This document shows, piece by piece, positions 1-6,893 of a stretch of DNA of 20,891 nt. A program made the translations under genes and the position numbers. The stretch is from Chloroflexota bacterium (GTDB taxonomy: Bacteria; Chloroflexota; Dormibacteria; CF-121), in NCBI GenBank assembly GCA_005889395.1, contig VBFX01000218.1, forward strand, positions 1 through 20,891, read 5' to 3'. The notes beneath the pieces were generated by a model. That model did not search any database and was not told the origin of the DNA. It saw only the letters and a list, made by a program, of their open reading frames with translations. Every line of letters starts with the position of its first letter. The first letter of the stretch is position 1.

Positions 1-577
1 TGCCCCAGTCGGGATGCGCGAGGATCGCGGAAATCGCGTAGGCGAGCGAGGTGCCGATGCCGACGGCGAGGAAGACGAACTGGATGCGGCGGAAGTTCGC
101 CCGCGACAGCAGAAAGAGAATGGCGAGGGCGGCCAGCGCGGAGCTGAGCGCGATGGGCACGCCGAAGATGGCCAGCGCCGCCCCGATGCCGGCGAACTCG
201 GCCACCGTGTCGCCGAGATTCGCCAGCAGCATCACGCCGATCGCAAAGGCGGCGCGCGGTACGCCGTACTGCTGCCGGATCAAGCCGCCGAACCCCTGCC
301 CGGTCGCGAGCCCGAGCCGTGCCCCGACTTCCTGGGTGATGGCGAGCGCGAGCATGCTGGCGAGGACGACCCACATCAGGTCATAACCGAACTGGGCACC
401 AACGACGGAGTAGGTCGTGATGCCTCCGGCATCGTTGTCGGCGAAGCCGCTGATCAGCCCGGGTCCGAGGGCGGTCAGGAACGCCAGCCGCGGCAGGCGG
501 GAGCGCACGACCCAGCGCAAGTACGGGCGCACGCCAGGGGTTCTCCCTCGTCGCGCGCGCGGCTTTCTTTTCAACAT
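1..577 (-). CDS. NRAMP-family divalent metal transporter, N-terminal part (cut by window edge)
   Basis: Reading the minus strand from an ATG at 577 gives 192 open codons that run off the window, so only the N-terminal part is present. The protein starts with a basic tail, then has GPGLISGFADNDAGGITTYS, then TGQGFGGLIRQQYG and NLGDTVAEFAGIGAA, the succession of TM1, TM2-3 and TM4 motifs seen in NRAMP proton-coupled Mn/Fe transporters. Several hydrophobic segments follow one another, as expected of an inner-membrane carrier. A GAGAGAG purine stretch ends 3 bases before the ATG and supports this start. The canonical TM1 motif DPGN is here D-A-G-G, which suggests a divergent branch, so the metal preference should not be assumed. 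The TM6 metal-binding motif lies outside the window. The gene is divergent from a siderophore-interacting flavoprotein, which fits a role in metal acquisition. Confidence 0.85.
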   Translation of the reverse strand, partial: MLKRKPRARRGRTPGVRPYLRWVVRSRLPRLAFLTALGPGLISGFADNDAGGITTYSVVGAQFGYDLMWVVLASMLALAITQEVGARLGLATGQGFGGLIRQQYGVPRAAFAIGVMLLANLGDTVAEFAGIGAALAIFGVPIALSSALAALAILFLLSRANFRRIQFVFLAVGIGTSLAYAISAILAHPDWG

Positions 578-634
578 TGCTCTCTCGGTTTCATCCAGCC
601 GTGTGGGTGCAAACTTGCCCGTTGCATTTTCGGG

Positions 635-640
635 TACAAC
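635..640 (+). promoter_or_regulatory. Possible -10 box of the siderophore-interacting protein gene
   Basis: TACAAC lies 8 bases before the ATG at 649 and there is no Shine-Dalgarno sequence in between, the arrangement of a very short or absent leader. No convincing -35 box is visible. The 71-base gap (578-648) must also hold the promoter of the divergent metal transporter. Confidence 0.3.
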
Positions 641-648
641 TGGGACTG

Positions 649-1365
649 ATGCCCGAACCGAGGTCGTTACCCCTCGTTGTCGCCTCCGTTGAGGACGTCA
701 CGCCGCACATGCGTCGCATCCATCTCACCGGGCCATCGCTCGACGCGTTCGACTATTTCCCTGGACAGGACCTGGCCCTGGGCGTGGTGCGCGACGATGG
801 CACGATCGTTCGCCGGCGGTACACGATCCGCCGCTTCGACGCCGGCCGGCAGTTGCTCGACCTCGAGGTGGTGATGCACGGCGACGGTCCGGGCATCCGG
901 TGGGCCCGGGCGGCCCATCCCGGCCTTGCTGCGGAGGCGATCGGCCCGCGCGGAAAGATCGGGCTGGATCAAAACGCGGCATGGCACCTCTTTGCCGGTG
1001 ACGCGACCGCGCTCCCCGGCGCCTTCGCCATGATGGAAACGTTGCCCGTCGGCATGCGGGCGGCCGCCTATCTGCTGGTAACCGATCCCACCGAGCGGCA
1101 ACGCTTCGACGCCGCTGATCCGACCAGGACGGTGACCTGGTGCTATGAAAACAGTAGTGAGGGGCGAGACGGCCTCGTCGCGGCCGCGGCCGCGTCGTCG
1201 CCTGATGGTGGCCATGCGTACCTGGCCGGTGAGGTGGCATCGGTCTCGGCGCTCAAGGCCGCCCTTCTGGGTCGGGGCTGGCGCGCCGACCAGGTCTCGG
1301 CCAAGGCCTATTGGAACCGCGGCCGCGCCAATGCCGGCCACGGCGAGCCTGAGATCAAGGCTTAG
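649..1365 (+). CDS. Siderophore-interacting protein (FAD-dependent ferric-siderophore reductase family)
   Basis: This 238-residue protein matches the ViuB/SIP family. RRYTIR at residues 56-61 is the FAD-binding motif of the N-terminal beta-barrel; DGPGIRWA (79-86) and the GDATALP motif (117-123) mark the flavin and nucleotide-binding parts; AYWNRGRAN (220-228) is the usual C-terminal block of the SIP C-terminal domain. Such cytoplasmic proteins use NAD(P)H or ferredoxin to reduce ferric siderophores and release iron. The frame is open back to 577, but the ATG at 649 is preferred because the family N-terminus aligns from there and the extra 24 residues are unlike the family and would overlap the divergent transporter. 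The pairing with an NRAMP transporter fits iron handling. No siderophore synthesis or uptake gene is present, so the substrate is unknown. Confidence 0.88.
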   Translation: MPEPRSLPLVVASVEDVTPHMRRIHLTGPSLDAFDYFPGQDLALGVVRDDGTIVRRRYTIRRFDAGRQLLDLEVVMHGDGPGIRWARAAHPGLAAEAIGPRGKIGLDQNAAWHLFAGDATALPGAFAMMETLPVGMRAAAYLLVTDPTERQRFDAADPTRTVTWCYENSSEGRDGLVAAAAASSPDGGHAYLAGEVASVSALKAALLGRGWRADQVSAKAYWNRGRANAGHGEPEIKA

Positions 1366-1401
1366 CGATAAAGTGATAGAGGCAAGCTCACATCGTAAGG
1401 G

Positions 1402-1427
1402 CCCCGCTCCGGCGTGAAAGAGCGGGG
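1402..1427 (+). other. Hairpin in the leader of the DUF6582 gene
   Basis: CCCCGCTC (1402-1409) and GAGCGGGG (1420-1427) are perfect complements around a 10-base loop. The stem ends 4 bases before the GGAGG ribosome-binding site at 1432-1436. There is no run of T after it, so it is a poor intrinsic terminator for the upstream gene. It could be a weak terminator, an mRNA-stabilising stem, or a structure affecting access to the ribosome-binding site. Confidence 0.45.
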
Positions 1428-1442
1428 AAAAGGAGGCAGTTG

Positions 1443-1802
1443 ATGGCCACCCAGAAGCAGAAGACGGCAGCCCGAAAGAACATCAAGCGCGCGCGGACCG
1501 TGCAGAGCGCCCGAGCTCGTGGCGCCCGGGTGCCGAAGAAATCAGCGGGGCTCAGTACCCGGCAGCAAAATCGGATGCGGGCGCAGACCTTTGCCTTTCC
1601 CAAGGAACGCAAGGAGCCGCTCAGTGATGCCCGTCACGTTCGCAACGCGATCGCCCGCTTCGATCAGGTCGAGGGCGTCAGCGATGCCGAGCGAGCGGCA
1701 GCCTGGAGGCGGATCAAGGCAGCCGCGAAAAAGTTCGGGGTGGAAACCCAGGTCAAGAGCTGGCGCGAGTTGATGAAGGGCGGAAAAACCGGCCGCCGCT
1801 AG
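1443..1802 (+). CDS. Small basic DUF6582-type protein
   Basis: This protein of 119 residues has a Lys/Arg/Ala-rich first half, probably disordered and possibly nucleic-acid binding, then a conserved block that I recognise as the DUF6582 pattern: KEPLSDARHVRNAIARFDQV, then DAERAAAWRRIKAAAKKFGVE and a final WREL. The function of the domain is unknown; it occurs in many soil bacteria and also in phage-related proteins. GGAGG at 1432-1436 lies 6 bases before the ATG at 1443; a TTG at 1440 is in frame but too close to it. The stop codon is TAG at 1800-1802, and the four bases CTAG also serve as the stop of the convergent oxidoreductase gene. The basic tail may make it nucleoid- or RNA-associated, but that is a guess from composition only. 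Confidence 0.75.
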   Translation: MATQKQKTAARKNIKRARTVQSARARGARVPKKSAGLSTRQQNRMRAQTFAFPKERKEPLSDARHVRNAIARFDQVEGVSDAERAAAWRRIKAAAKKFGVETQVKSWRELMKGGKTGRR

Positions 1803-2659
1803 GCCTGGACCTGCGCCTCGCTGACCCGCCACAGACGGCTCGCCGCCTCGCGATCCTGCGCCGCCGCCGATGGCGTAACCAGGCGCTCATCGAAGAAGTA
1901 GCCGCCAGTGGTGGCACCTGCCGTGTCCGAGTCGACCAGCCACACCAGGGTCTGGGCGCCTTTCGATGCGCCGCGGGCGAAGGGTCGTGAGATCGCCATC
2001 CCGACGCGCATCAGCAGGCCGTTGTTGCGATTGAAGCCAGTCGCCACAAAACCCGGGTGGAAACAGTTGGCGGTGACGCCCGTGCCGGCCAGGCGCCGCG
2101 CCAGCTCGACCGTAAACAGGATGTTAGCCAGCTTGGTCTGGCCGTAACGCGGAAACCCGAAGCCGCCCCACGTACGCTGCGCGTTCAGGTCATCGAACGG
2201 GATCTGCGCACCCCGATGCGCATCCGATGACGTGGTGACGATACGCGCGGGCGTGCTGGCCGTCAGTCGCGGCAGAAGCACGGTCGTGAGCAAGAACGGC
2301 GCCAGGTGATTCACGGCCCAGGTCAGCTCGATGCCATCCGGGCTCAGCTGCCGGCTGGCGTAAATCGCGCCGGCGTTGTTGATCAGGACCTGGATGCGCG
2401 GGTATCTGGCCTGCGCATCGACTGCCAGCTGCCGGACGCTGGCCTGAGACGCAAGGTCCGCGGTCAGCACGTCCACGGTCGCGCCCCCGGCAGCGGCCTG
2501 AATCTGGCTGACCGCATCGGCCGCCCTCGCCTCGCTACGGGCGACGAGCGTCGGCTGCGCTCCCCGCCGGGCGAGCTCGATCGCGGCCGCCAACCCGATG
2601 CCGCGGGTCGCCCCGGTGATCAGGACTCGCTTGCCCGCCACGCCTCCCCACGGCGGCAC
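1799..2659 (-). CDS. Short-chain dehydrogenase/reductase, retinol-dehydrogenase-like
   Basis: This 286-residue protein is a classical-type SDR. The Rossmann dinucleotide motif TGATRGIG is at residues 15-22, an acidic residue follows in TADLAS (67-72), NNAG is at 94-97, the catalytic Ser is in VTTSSDAH (141-148), and Tyr172/Lys176 form YGQTK. HPGFVATGF (201-209) and the length resemble the retinol dehydrogenase / protochlorophyllide-reductase-like group, NADP-linked oxidoreductases whose bacterial substrates are mostly unknown. Translation starts at GTG 2659, which overlaps the stop of the upstream VOC gene by one base (TAGTG), so the two are probably coupled. It is the last gene of a thiolase/DinB-like/VOC/SDR run and shares its stop bases with the convergent DUF6582 gene. 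The substrate cannot be predicted. Confidence 0.87.
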   Translation of the reverse strand: MPPWGGVAGKRVLITGATRGIGLAAAIELARRGAQPTLVARSEARAADAVSQIQAAAGGATVDVLTADLASQASVRQLAVDAQARYPRIQVLINNAGAIYASRQLSPDGIELTWAVNHLAPFLLTTVLLPRLTASTPARIVTTSSDAHRGAQIPFDDLNAQRTWGGFGFPRYGQTKLANILFTVELARRLAGTGVTANCFHPGFVATGFNRNNGLLMRVGMAISRPFARGASKGAQTLVWLVDSDTAGATTGGYFFDERLVTPSAAAQDREAASRLWRVSEAQVQA

Positions 2660-3051
2660 TAGAAGTCCCGCCGACCCTCGAAGGTCTTCGCCGCGGCCGG
2701 CCGAGTGAGCTCATAGACCGCGATCCGTTGTCCTCCCGGCGCGCGGAATGAGCAGATCGGTCCGTGCGGAATCTCGAAGGTCGCCTCCTCCTCCCACCCG
2801 TGCTTGGTCAGCTTGGCCAGCGCCCTGCTGAGGCTTGCAACACGGTAAACGAGGATTGGCGTGCTGCCCTTGACGTGGTCCGCCAGCAGGAGGAGGGGCG
2901 GCGGCGGCGCGAGTTCGATCGCAGCAACTCGAGCCCCCATGCCCTCGACGGCAAAGCGAAGGCGGCCGCCGAGCACGTCCGTGAAATAGGCGATGTCGCG
3001 CTTGACGTCGCGGCTCGGGTGGTAGACGAAGTCCAGCGACTCGAATGCCAT
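2659..3051 (-). CDS. VOC-superfamily (glyoxalase/bleomycin-resistance-like) protein
   Basis: This 130-residue protein starts MAFESLDFVYHPSRDVKRDI and has the two beta-alpha-beta-beta-beta repeats of the vicinal oxygen chelate fold: YFTDVLGG (22-29) opens the first and SLSRALAKLTKHGW (73-86) the second. PHGPICSFRAPGG (95-107) and AVYEL (111-115) are the typical closing strands, with His96 and Glu114 as possible metal ligands. Members act as lyases, dioxygenases, isomerases or antibiotic-binding proteins; the role here is unknown. The start is ATG 3051, five bases after the stop of the DinB-like gene, with only a weak AAAGG upstream. The downstream SDR start overlaps its stop, so it belongs to one transcription unit. 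Confidence 0.8.
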   Translation of the reverse strand: MAFESLDFVYHPSRDVKRDIAYFTDVLGGRLRFAVEGMGARVAAIELAPPPPLLLLADHVKGSTPILVYRVASLSRALAKLTKHGWEEEATFEIPHGPICSFRAPGGQRIAVYELTRPAAAKTFEGRRDF

Positions 3052-3056
3052 CGTGA

Positions 3057-3664
3057 TCAGCCCTTTGACGGATCGCTGCGGTCCTGCATCTCCCAGGCGT
3101 GATCGAGCGCGTGCCAGGCGATGCGGCGCGCTGCGTAGCGCTGCGGCCAGCCCTTCTCCACGAGGGCCGCGCCATTCGATGCCGGTCCGGCGGCGTGAGG
3201 CGCAACCCGAGCTTTCGGACGTACGCCCCCTCGGCGTCGCGCACGTGGTCCGCCATCTTGTCGCGGTCGCGGCCGCCGCCGCGCGGACCCTTGCGGAGCT
3301 CCGCCGGCGTGCTGGCAAGAATCCTGTCGTAGACGGCCCACGCCGCCTGGACGAGCGACCCCAGCCGCTTGCCCTCCGCGGCCGCCATCGGGGTCGTGTC
3401 GCGCTTGGCGGCCTCTGCCGGGACGCCGAATTCCGTGCTCGCCGAACCGGCCAGCCGCTCGACCACGCGAAAGCTCGGTTTCGCATCGAAGGTGACTCGG
3501 GCCTGCTTGGCGACCGCGGCATAGCGCGGCGCATAGGCGGCAAGCGCGGCGAGCGCCGATGCTTCGTCCTTTCCGGAGCGGCACCAACCGGGCCAGTCGT
3601 AGGCACAGGCGAAGGTGCGCGTGCGACTGGACTCGACGTAGACCGGCGTCGTACTGACGGTCAT
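3057..3664 (-). pseudogene. DinB-like / maleylpyruvate-isomerase-like gene with an internal frame break
   Basis: From ATG 3664 one frame gives a sensible protein to about residue 160: AYDWPGWCRSGKDEASAL near the start and MADHVRDAEGAYVRKLGLRL at about 137-156. From about base 3190 onward the sensible protein continues in another frame: LVEKGWPQRYAARRIAWHAL then DHAWEMQDRS, ending at the TGA at 3059-3057. The second part carries the WHALDHAWE motif usual at the C-terminus of DinB-like proteins. The 608-base span is not a multiple of three. Fewer residues than I would expect separate VRKLG and the GWPQRY block, so there may be a small deletion as well as a frame change. It may be a true pseudogene or an assembly error. 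A GAGGAGG purine run abuts the ATG with no spacer. The gene sits between thiolase and VOC genes. Confidence 0.7.
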
Positions 3665-3697
3665 CCTCCTCGACTCAGGCGGCCGATGGAAAGGAGC

Positions 3698-4861
3698 CTA
3701 GTTCAGCCGCTCGACAATCATCGCCATCCCCTGGCCGCCGCCCACGCACATCGTTTCCAGGCCGATCGTCTTGTTTTCGGTCACGAGGCCGTTCAGCAAG
3801 GTGCAGAGGATGCGGGCCCCCGTCATGCCGAACGGGTGACCGAGCGCGATCGAGCCGCCGTGCGGATTCAGCTTGTCGCTGAAAGGGTCGATGCCGAGCT
3901 CCCGCGCGGAGGGGATAACCTGCGCGGCGAAGGCCTCGTTGATTTCGACGATGTCGACGTCGTCGATCGACATGCCCGCCCGCTTGAGCGCTTGGCGAGA
4001 CGCCTCGACTGGGCCGAGGCCCATGGTCTCCGGCTCCAGGGCCGAGACCCCGGTGGCGACGATCCGGGCCAGCGGACGGAGCCCGAGGTCCTTCGCCCGG
4101 CGGTCCGATGTGATGACGACCGCTGCCGCCCCGTCGTTCAGTGGACAGGAATTGCCGGCGGTGACCCGCCCGTTTTCTCGAAAGGCGGGTTTCAGCGTGG
4201 CGAGTACTTCCATCGTCGTGCTCGGCCTTGGCCCGTCGTCACGGTTCATCGTGGTCCCATTCGGCAGCGGCACCGGGATGATCTCGCGGTCGAAGAATCC
4301 GCCGTCACGAGACTGCACCGCACGGGTCTGGCTCTTGACGGCGTAGCGGTCCATCTCCTCGCGGGTAATCTGCTTCAGGTCGGCGACGTTCTCGGCGGTC
4401 TCCCCCATCGCGATGTAGATGTCCGGATACTCTTCGGTGTTCCCGCGCGTTAGGCGCGGGTTCTGGGCATCGGGCTGGTCGGCGAACCCATTGACGTATC
4501 GCGAAACACACTCCACGCCGATGGAGAGGAAGGCTTCGCCTTCGCCGGCCTTGATGGCATGGAAAGCCATGCGGCTGGTTTGCAGCGACGAGGCGCAGTA
4601 GCGGTTGACAGTTGTGCCGGGCACGTCGAGCCGGGTGAGGATGCTGACCACGCGCCCGAGGTTGAAGCCTTGCTCACCGGCCGGGAGGCCGCAGCCGCAC
4701 ATCAAGTCGTCGATCGTCGACCGGTCCAGTTGCGGCACCTTCTGCAGGACCTTGCTCGTGACGTGGGCGGCCAGGTCATCAGGCCGCACCTCGACCAACG
4801 AGCCTTTGCCGGCTCGTCCGATTGGAGATCGCCCGTAGGCGACGATCACCGCTTCAGGCAT
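3698..4861 (-). CDS. Thiolase (acetyl-CoA C-acyltransferase family)
   Basis: This full-length thiolase of 387 residues has the acyl-accepting Cys89 in VNRYCASSLQTS, the NEAFAAQ motif (308-314), NPHGGSIALGHPFGMTGAR (332-350) with catalytic His342, and the second cysteine Cys372 in CVGGGQG. It would catalyse CoA-dependent cleavage of 3-ketoacyl-CoA or the reverse condensation of acyl-CoAs, in fatty-acid oxidation or a related acyl-CoA pathway; the chain length cannot be read from sequence. It starts at ATG 4861. TACACT sits 10 bases upstream and there is no Shine-Dalgarno sequence, so the leader is probably very short. A 33-base gap separates its stop from the DinB-like gene, so a four-gene operon with the VOC and SDR genes is likely. 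No acyl-CoA dehydrogenase or hydratase is adjacent. Confidence 0.93.
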   Translation of the reverse strand: MPEAVIVAYGRSPIGRAGKGSLVEVRPDDLAAHVTSKVLQKVPQLDRSTIDDLMCGCGLPAGEQGFNLGRVVSILTRLDVPGTTVNRYCASSLQTSRMAFHAIKAGEGEAFLSIGVECVSRYVNGFADQPDAQNPRLTRGNTEEYPDIYIAMGETAENVADLKQITREEMDRYAVKSQTRAVQSRDGGFFDREIIPVPLPNGTTMNRDDGPRPSTTMEVLATLKPAFRENGRVTAGNSCPLNDGAAAVVITSDRRAKDLGLRPLARIVATGVSALEPETMGLGPVEASRQALKRAGMSIDDVDIVEINEAFAAQVIPSARELGIDPFSDKLNPHGGSIALGHPFGMTGARILCTLLNGLVTENKTIGLETMCVGGGQGMAMIVERLN

Positions 4862-4871
4862 GGCCAGACCA

Positions 4872-4877
4872 AGTGTA
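4872..4877 (-). promoter_or_regulatory. Possible -10 box of the thiolase gene
   Basis: On the minus strand TACACT lies 10 bases before the thiolase ATG in the 39-base gap after the ferredoxin gene. This would give a leader of only a few bases. I do not see a good -35 box, which would lie in the end of the ferredoxin gene. Confidence 0.35.
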
Positions 4878-4900
4878 GCCGCACCTCGGCCCGGCGATTC

Positions 4901-5119
4901 TCAGCGCGCGACGGCGGCAGCGGTCCGGGCCAGCCGCAGCGCCAGGACCGGACAGGCATCGACGGCACGGCGCGCGTGCTCAACGACGCTGGGCGGAACC
5001 TTCCCGGGTTTGATGATTGGATAGCCCCAGTCATCGAGGCTGATCAGCTCGGGAAGCAGCTCAGCGCAGAGCCCATGACCGTCGCAGCGGATCCGATCGA
5101 TCTCCAAGACCTCGCCCAT
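4901..5119 (-). CDS. Small one-cluster ferredoxin, probably [3Fe-4S] type
   Basis: This 72-residue protein has CDGHGLC at residues 12-18 and DACPVLAL at 54-61, giving three cysteines (12, 18, 56). His15 stands where a fourth cluster cysteine would be in a [4Fe-4S] ferredoxin. The pattern C-x2-H-x2-C...CP is that of the small actinobacterial ferredoxins, often [3Fe-4S], that serve cytochromes P450 and other redox partners. The rest is acidic, as usual for such carriers. The ATG at 5119 overlaps the TGA of the NuoF-like gene by one base (TGATG), so translation is coupled and the NuoF-like flavoprotein is the obvious electron donor or acceptor. It ends the redox cluster; the thiolase that follows has its own likely promoter. 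Confidence 0.88.
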   Translation of the reverse strand: MGEVLEIDRIRCDGHGLCAELLPELISLDDWGYPIIKPGKVPPSVVEHARRAVDACPVLALRLARTAAAVAR

Positions 5120-6336
5120 CAGGCCACCGCCACCCTCGCCGGCTGGGAAATCGTAAGACAGCGGCGGTGCTGATGCCCGACAAAGTCGTCGGCGAAGACC
5201 TGTAGCGCGCTCTGCATCAGGGCAGCCGCCCCATCGGGGTGATGGCACGCGCCACGGCCGGTCACCTGGCGGCTCCAGCGGATGATCCGATCGAGGTCGC
5301 CAGGCTGCGCCGACTGGGCCGCCAGCCGCTGCGCCGCGCCGGCGATCGCCGACAGTCCGAAGACGCACGGCCCGCACTGACGCGCGCTCTGGGAGGCCAG
5401 ATAGGTCATGAGCTGGGCCGTCGCCTCCACGCCGCAGGTGCCGGAGGCAAGGAAGTGCACGACCCCGCATCCGAGCGCCAGGCCACGGGCACGCATCGAG
5501 GGCGCATCGAGTGGCAGGCCCCATTGCTCGTGCAGGTCCGCCCAGCCACCGAAGTAGCCGCCGAGAAGCACGGCCCGCACATCGCCGCGGAGACCACCGG
5601 CGGCAGCCGCCGCGTCTGACAGCGTCGCTCCGAGCTCGATTTCATGGACCCCCGCGCGGTTGACCGCACCAGACACGGTCAAGAGACCAATTCCCCGCGC
5701 CCGGCCATGGCCGAGACCCTGGTACCAGGCGTGGCCTCGGCGCGCGATTAGCGCGGCCAGCGCCAGGCTTTCGACGTTCTGAACCAGCGTCGGGCGCCCT
5801 CCGACACCGCGTTCGAAAGGGCGCGGCGGGGTCGTCGTCGGCCGGGCATCGCCGGCATTGACGTAGTGCACCGCGGCCGATTCCTCGCCCGAGACGTAGC
5901 CGGCCGGCGCCGTGACGATGCGGGTCCGTCGGCGCACATCGCCCGGTCGCTCAGCGAGCGCCTGCCGGAGCGCCGCTTGCGCCGTTGCGTGCTCGCCACC
6001 GACATAGAAGATGATGTCGTTCGCGCCAACCGCTCGCGCGGCGAGCAGCGCGCCGTCGATCACGAGGTGCGGCCGGGCCGCCATCAGCGAGCGGTCTTTG
6101 AGACTCAACGGCTCGCCCTCGGCGCCGTTCGCCAGCACAACCGCCCCTCCGGCGGCGCGCTCGGCGACCGCGCGCCACTTGCGGCCGACGGGGAAGCCGG
6201 CGCCGCCTCTGCCGAGGAGGCCGCTGGCCTCCAGCTCGGCAATCAGCGCGCCGGATGGCAGAGCCGGCATGGGCCCGAGGCGCTGAAGATGCGCCGCCAG
6301 GCTTTCGGCACCCGCCGCGCGAGCGATCAGCTCCAT
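5119..6336 (-). CDS. NuoF-like NADH-binding iron-sulfur flavoprotein
   Basis: This 405-residue protein belongs to the 51-kDa (NuoF) family of complex I and related enzymes. GRGGAGFPVGRKW (42-54) is the NADH/FMN-binding glycine loop, ANGAEGEPLSLKDR (69-82) and GYVSGEESA (146-154) are flavin-site motifs, and RPTLVQNVES (181-190) precedes an SLBB-like segment. In the iron-sulfur region the usual SCGxCxPC is SARQCGPC (317-324), so the first cysteine is Ala318; Cys321, Cys324 and Cys364 remain. It is shorter than NuoF, and no other complex I gene is present. It likely takes electrons from NAD(P)H and passes them to the overlapped ferredoxin and the membrane cytochrome. ATG 6336 lies inside the end of the upstream membrane gene (10-base overlap). 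The frame is open further upstream, but that part is not family-like. Confidence 0.85.
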   Translation of the reverse strand: MELIARAAGAESLAAHLQRLGPMPALPSGALIAELEASGLLGRGGAGFPVGRKWRAVAERAAGGAVVLANGAEGEPLSLKDRSLMAARPHLVIDGALLAARAVGANDIIFYVGGEHATAQAALRQALAERPGDVRRRTRIVTAPAGYVSGEESAAVHYVNAGDARPTTTPPRPFERGVGGRPTLVQNVESLALAALIARRGHAWYQGLGHGRARGIGLLTVSGAVNRAGVHEIELGATLSDAAAAAGGLRGDVRAVLLGGYFGGWADLHEQWGLPLDAPSMRARGLALGCGVVHFLASGTCGVEATAQLMTYLASQSARQCGPCVFGLSAIAGAAQRLAAQSAQPGDLDRIIRWSRQVTGRGACHHPDGAAALMQSALQVFADDFVGHQHRRCLTISQPARVAVA

Positions 6337-6893
6337 TTCTGGGCCTGCGGGGAGGCGGCCGGAAGGCGCCGCCACGCCGCGTGCGGGGCGGCGGTCGCTC
6401 GCCAGGCGACGGCGGCCACAACGCTGCCGATGCATCCCGCCTCGATGGCGAGCATCCAGGCGAACCGCGGGTCGGTGCCGGTTCCGATGCCGTGGATGAC
6501 GGCGACCGGCCACATCACGTAGGTCAGCCAGTGCACCGCCCGCCAGGCGGATTGACCGAAGTACGGGCGGAGCAGGCTCGTCACGACGATCGCCAGAAGC
6601 AGATAGATGGCGACCACGCCGAGACCCAACCAGAGGCGACGGTATGACGAGGAAAACGGAATGATGGCGGCCTGCCATCCGAGGGCCGTGAACGGGTCGA
6701 CGACCGCGGTCACGATGTGAATCGCGAGGAAAACGAGGGTCGCCAACGCCAGGTTGCGGTGCAAACCGGTGGTGAGGAACCGCGGCCAGGCAGCGGTCTG
6801 CCAGCGCATCGCTGACACAATGCCCAGCACAACGACGCCGGTGAGGAGAATGAGGCTGACCACCCCCGCACCGCGGGTCGCGTACCAGAGTAT
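6327..6893 (-). CDS. Ferric-reductase-like two-haem membrane protein, apparent ATA start
   Basis: The protein is about 188 residues with five or six membrane spans. Two histidine pairs, His45/His59 and His121/His134, have the 13-14 residue spacing of the b-haem ligands in the ferric reductase-like transmembrane domain (also in NADPH oxidases and MsrQ). It would carry electrons across the inner membrane. The N-terminus LWYATRGAGVVSLILLT is in my experience typical of the family, and no ATG, GTG or TTG precedes it in frame for a long way. An AGGAG at 6905-6901 sits 7 bases before an ATA at 6893, so ATA may be the start codon. The first conventional start is GTG 6863, which would remove the conserved first residues. 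The 5' end overlaps the ApbE frame by 184 bases and the 3' end overlaps the NuoF-like gene by 10. Confidence 0.75.
   Translation of the reverse strand: MLWYATRGAGVVSLILLTGVVVLGIVSAMRWQTAAWPRFLTTGLHRNLALATLVFLAIHIVTAVVDPFTALGWQAAIIPFSSSYRRLWLGLGVVAIYLLLAIVVTSLLRPYFGQSAWRAVHWLTYVMWPVAVIHGIGTGTDPRFAWMLAIEAGCIGSVVAAVAWRATAAPHAAWRRLPAASPQAQKWS

Noticed and set aside
14..649. Long plus-strand open frame rich in Arg, Glu, Gln and Pro opposite the metal transporter
   Set aside because: It is the antisense reading of the transporter gene, which has clear family motifs; the composition is typical of high-GC shadow frames.
649..1365. A complete siderophore locus at the left end
   Set aside because: Only a reductase-like protein and a metal transporter are seen; no biosynthesis, receptor or ABC uptake gene is present.
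3053..4453. 466-codon plus-strand open frame
   Set aside because: It lies opposite the DinB-like gene and thiolase. Its sequence is low in hydrophobic residues and rich in Arg/Asp, without motifs; thiolase on the other strand is certain.
5119..6336. NuoF-like gene as part of respiratory complex I
   Set aside because: No other nuo gene is present, the protein is shorter, and one cluster cysteine is missing; it belongs to the local redox cluster.
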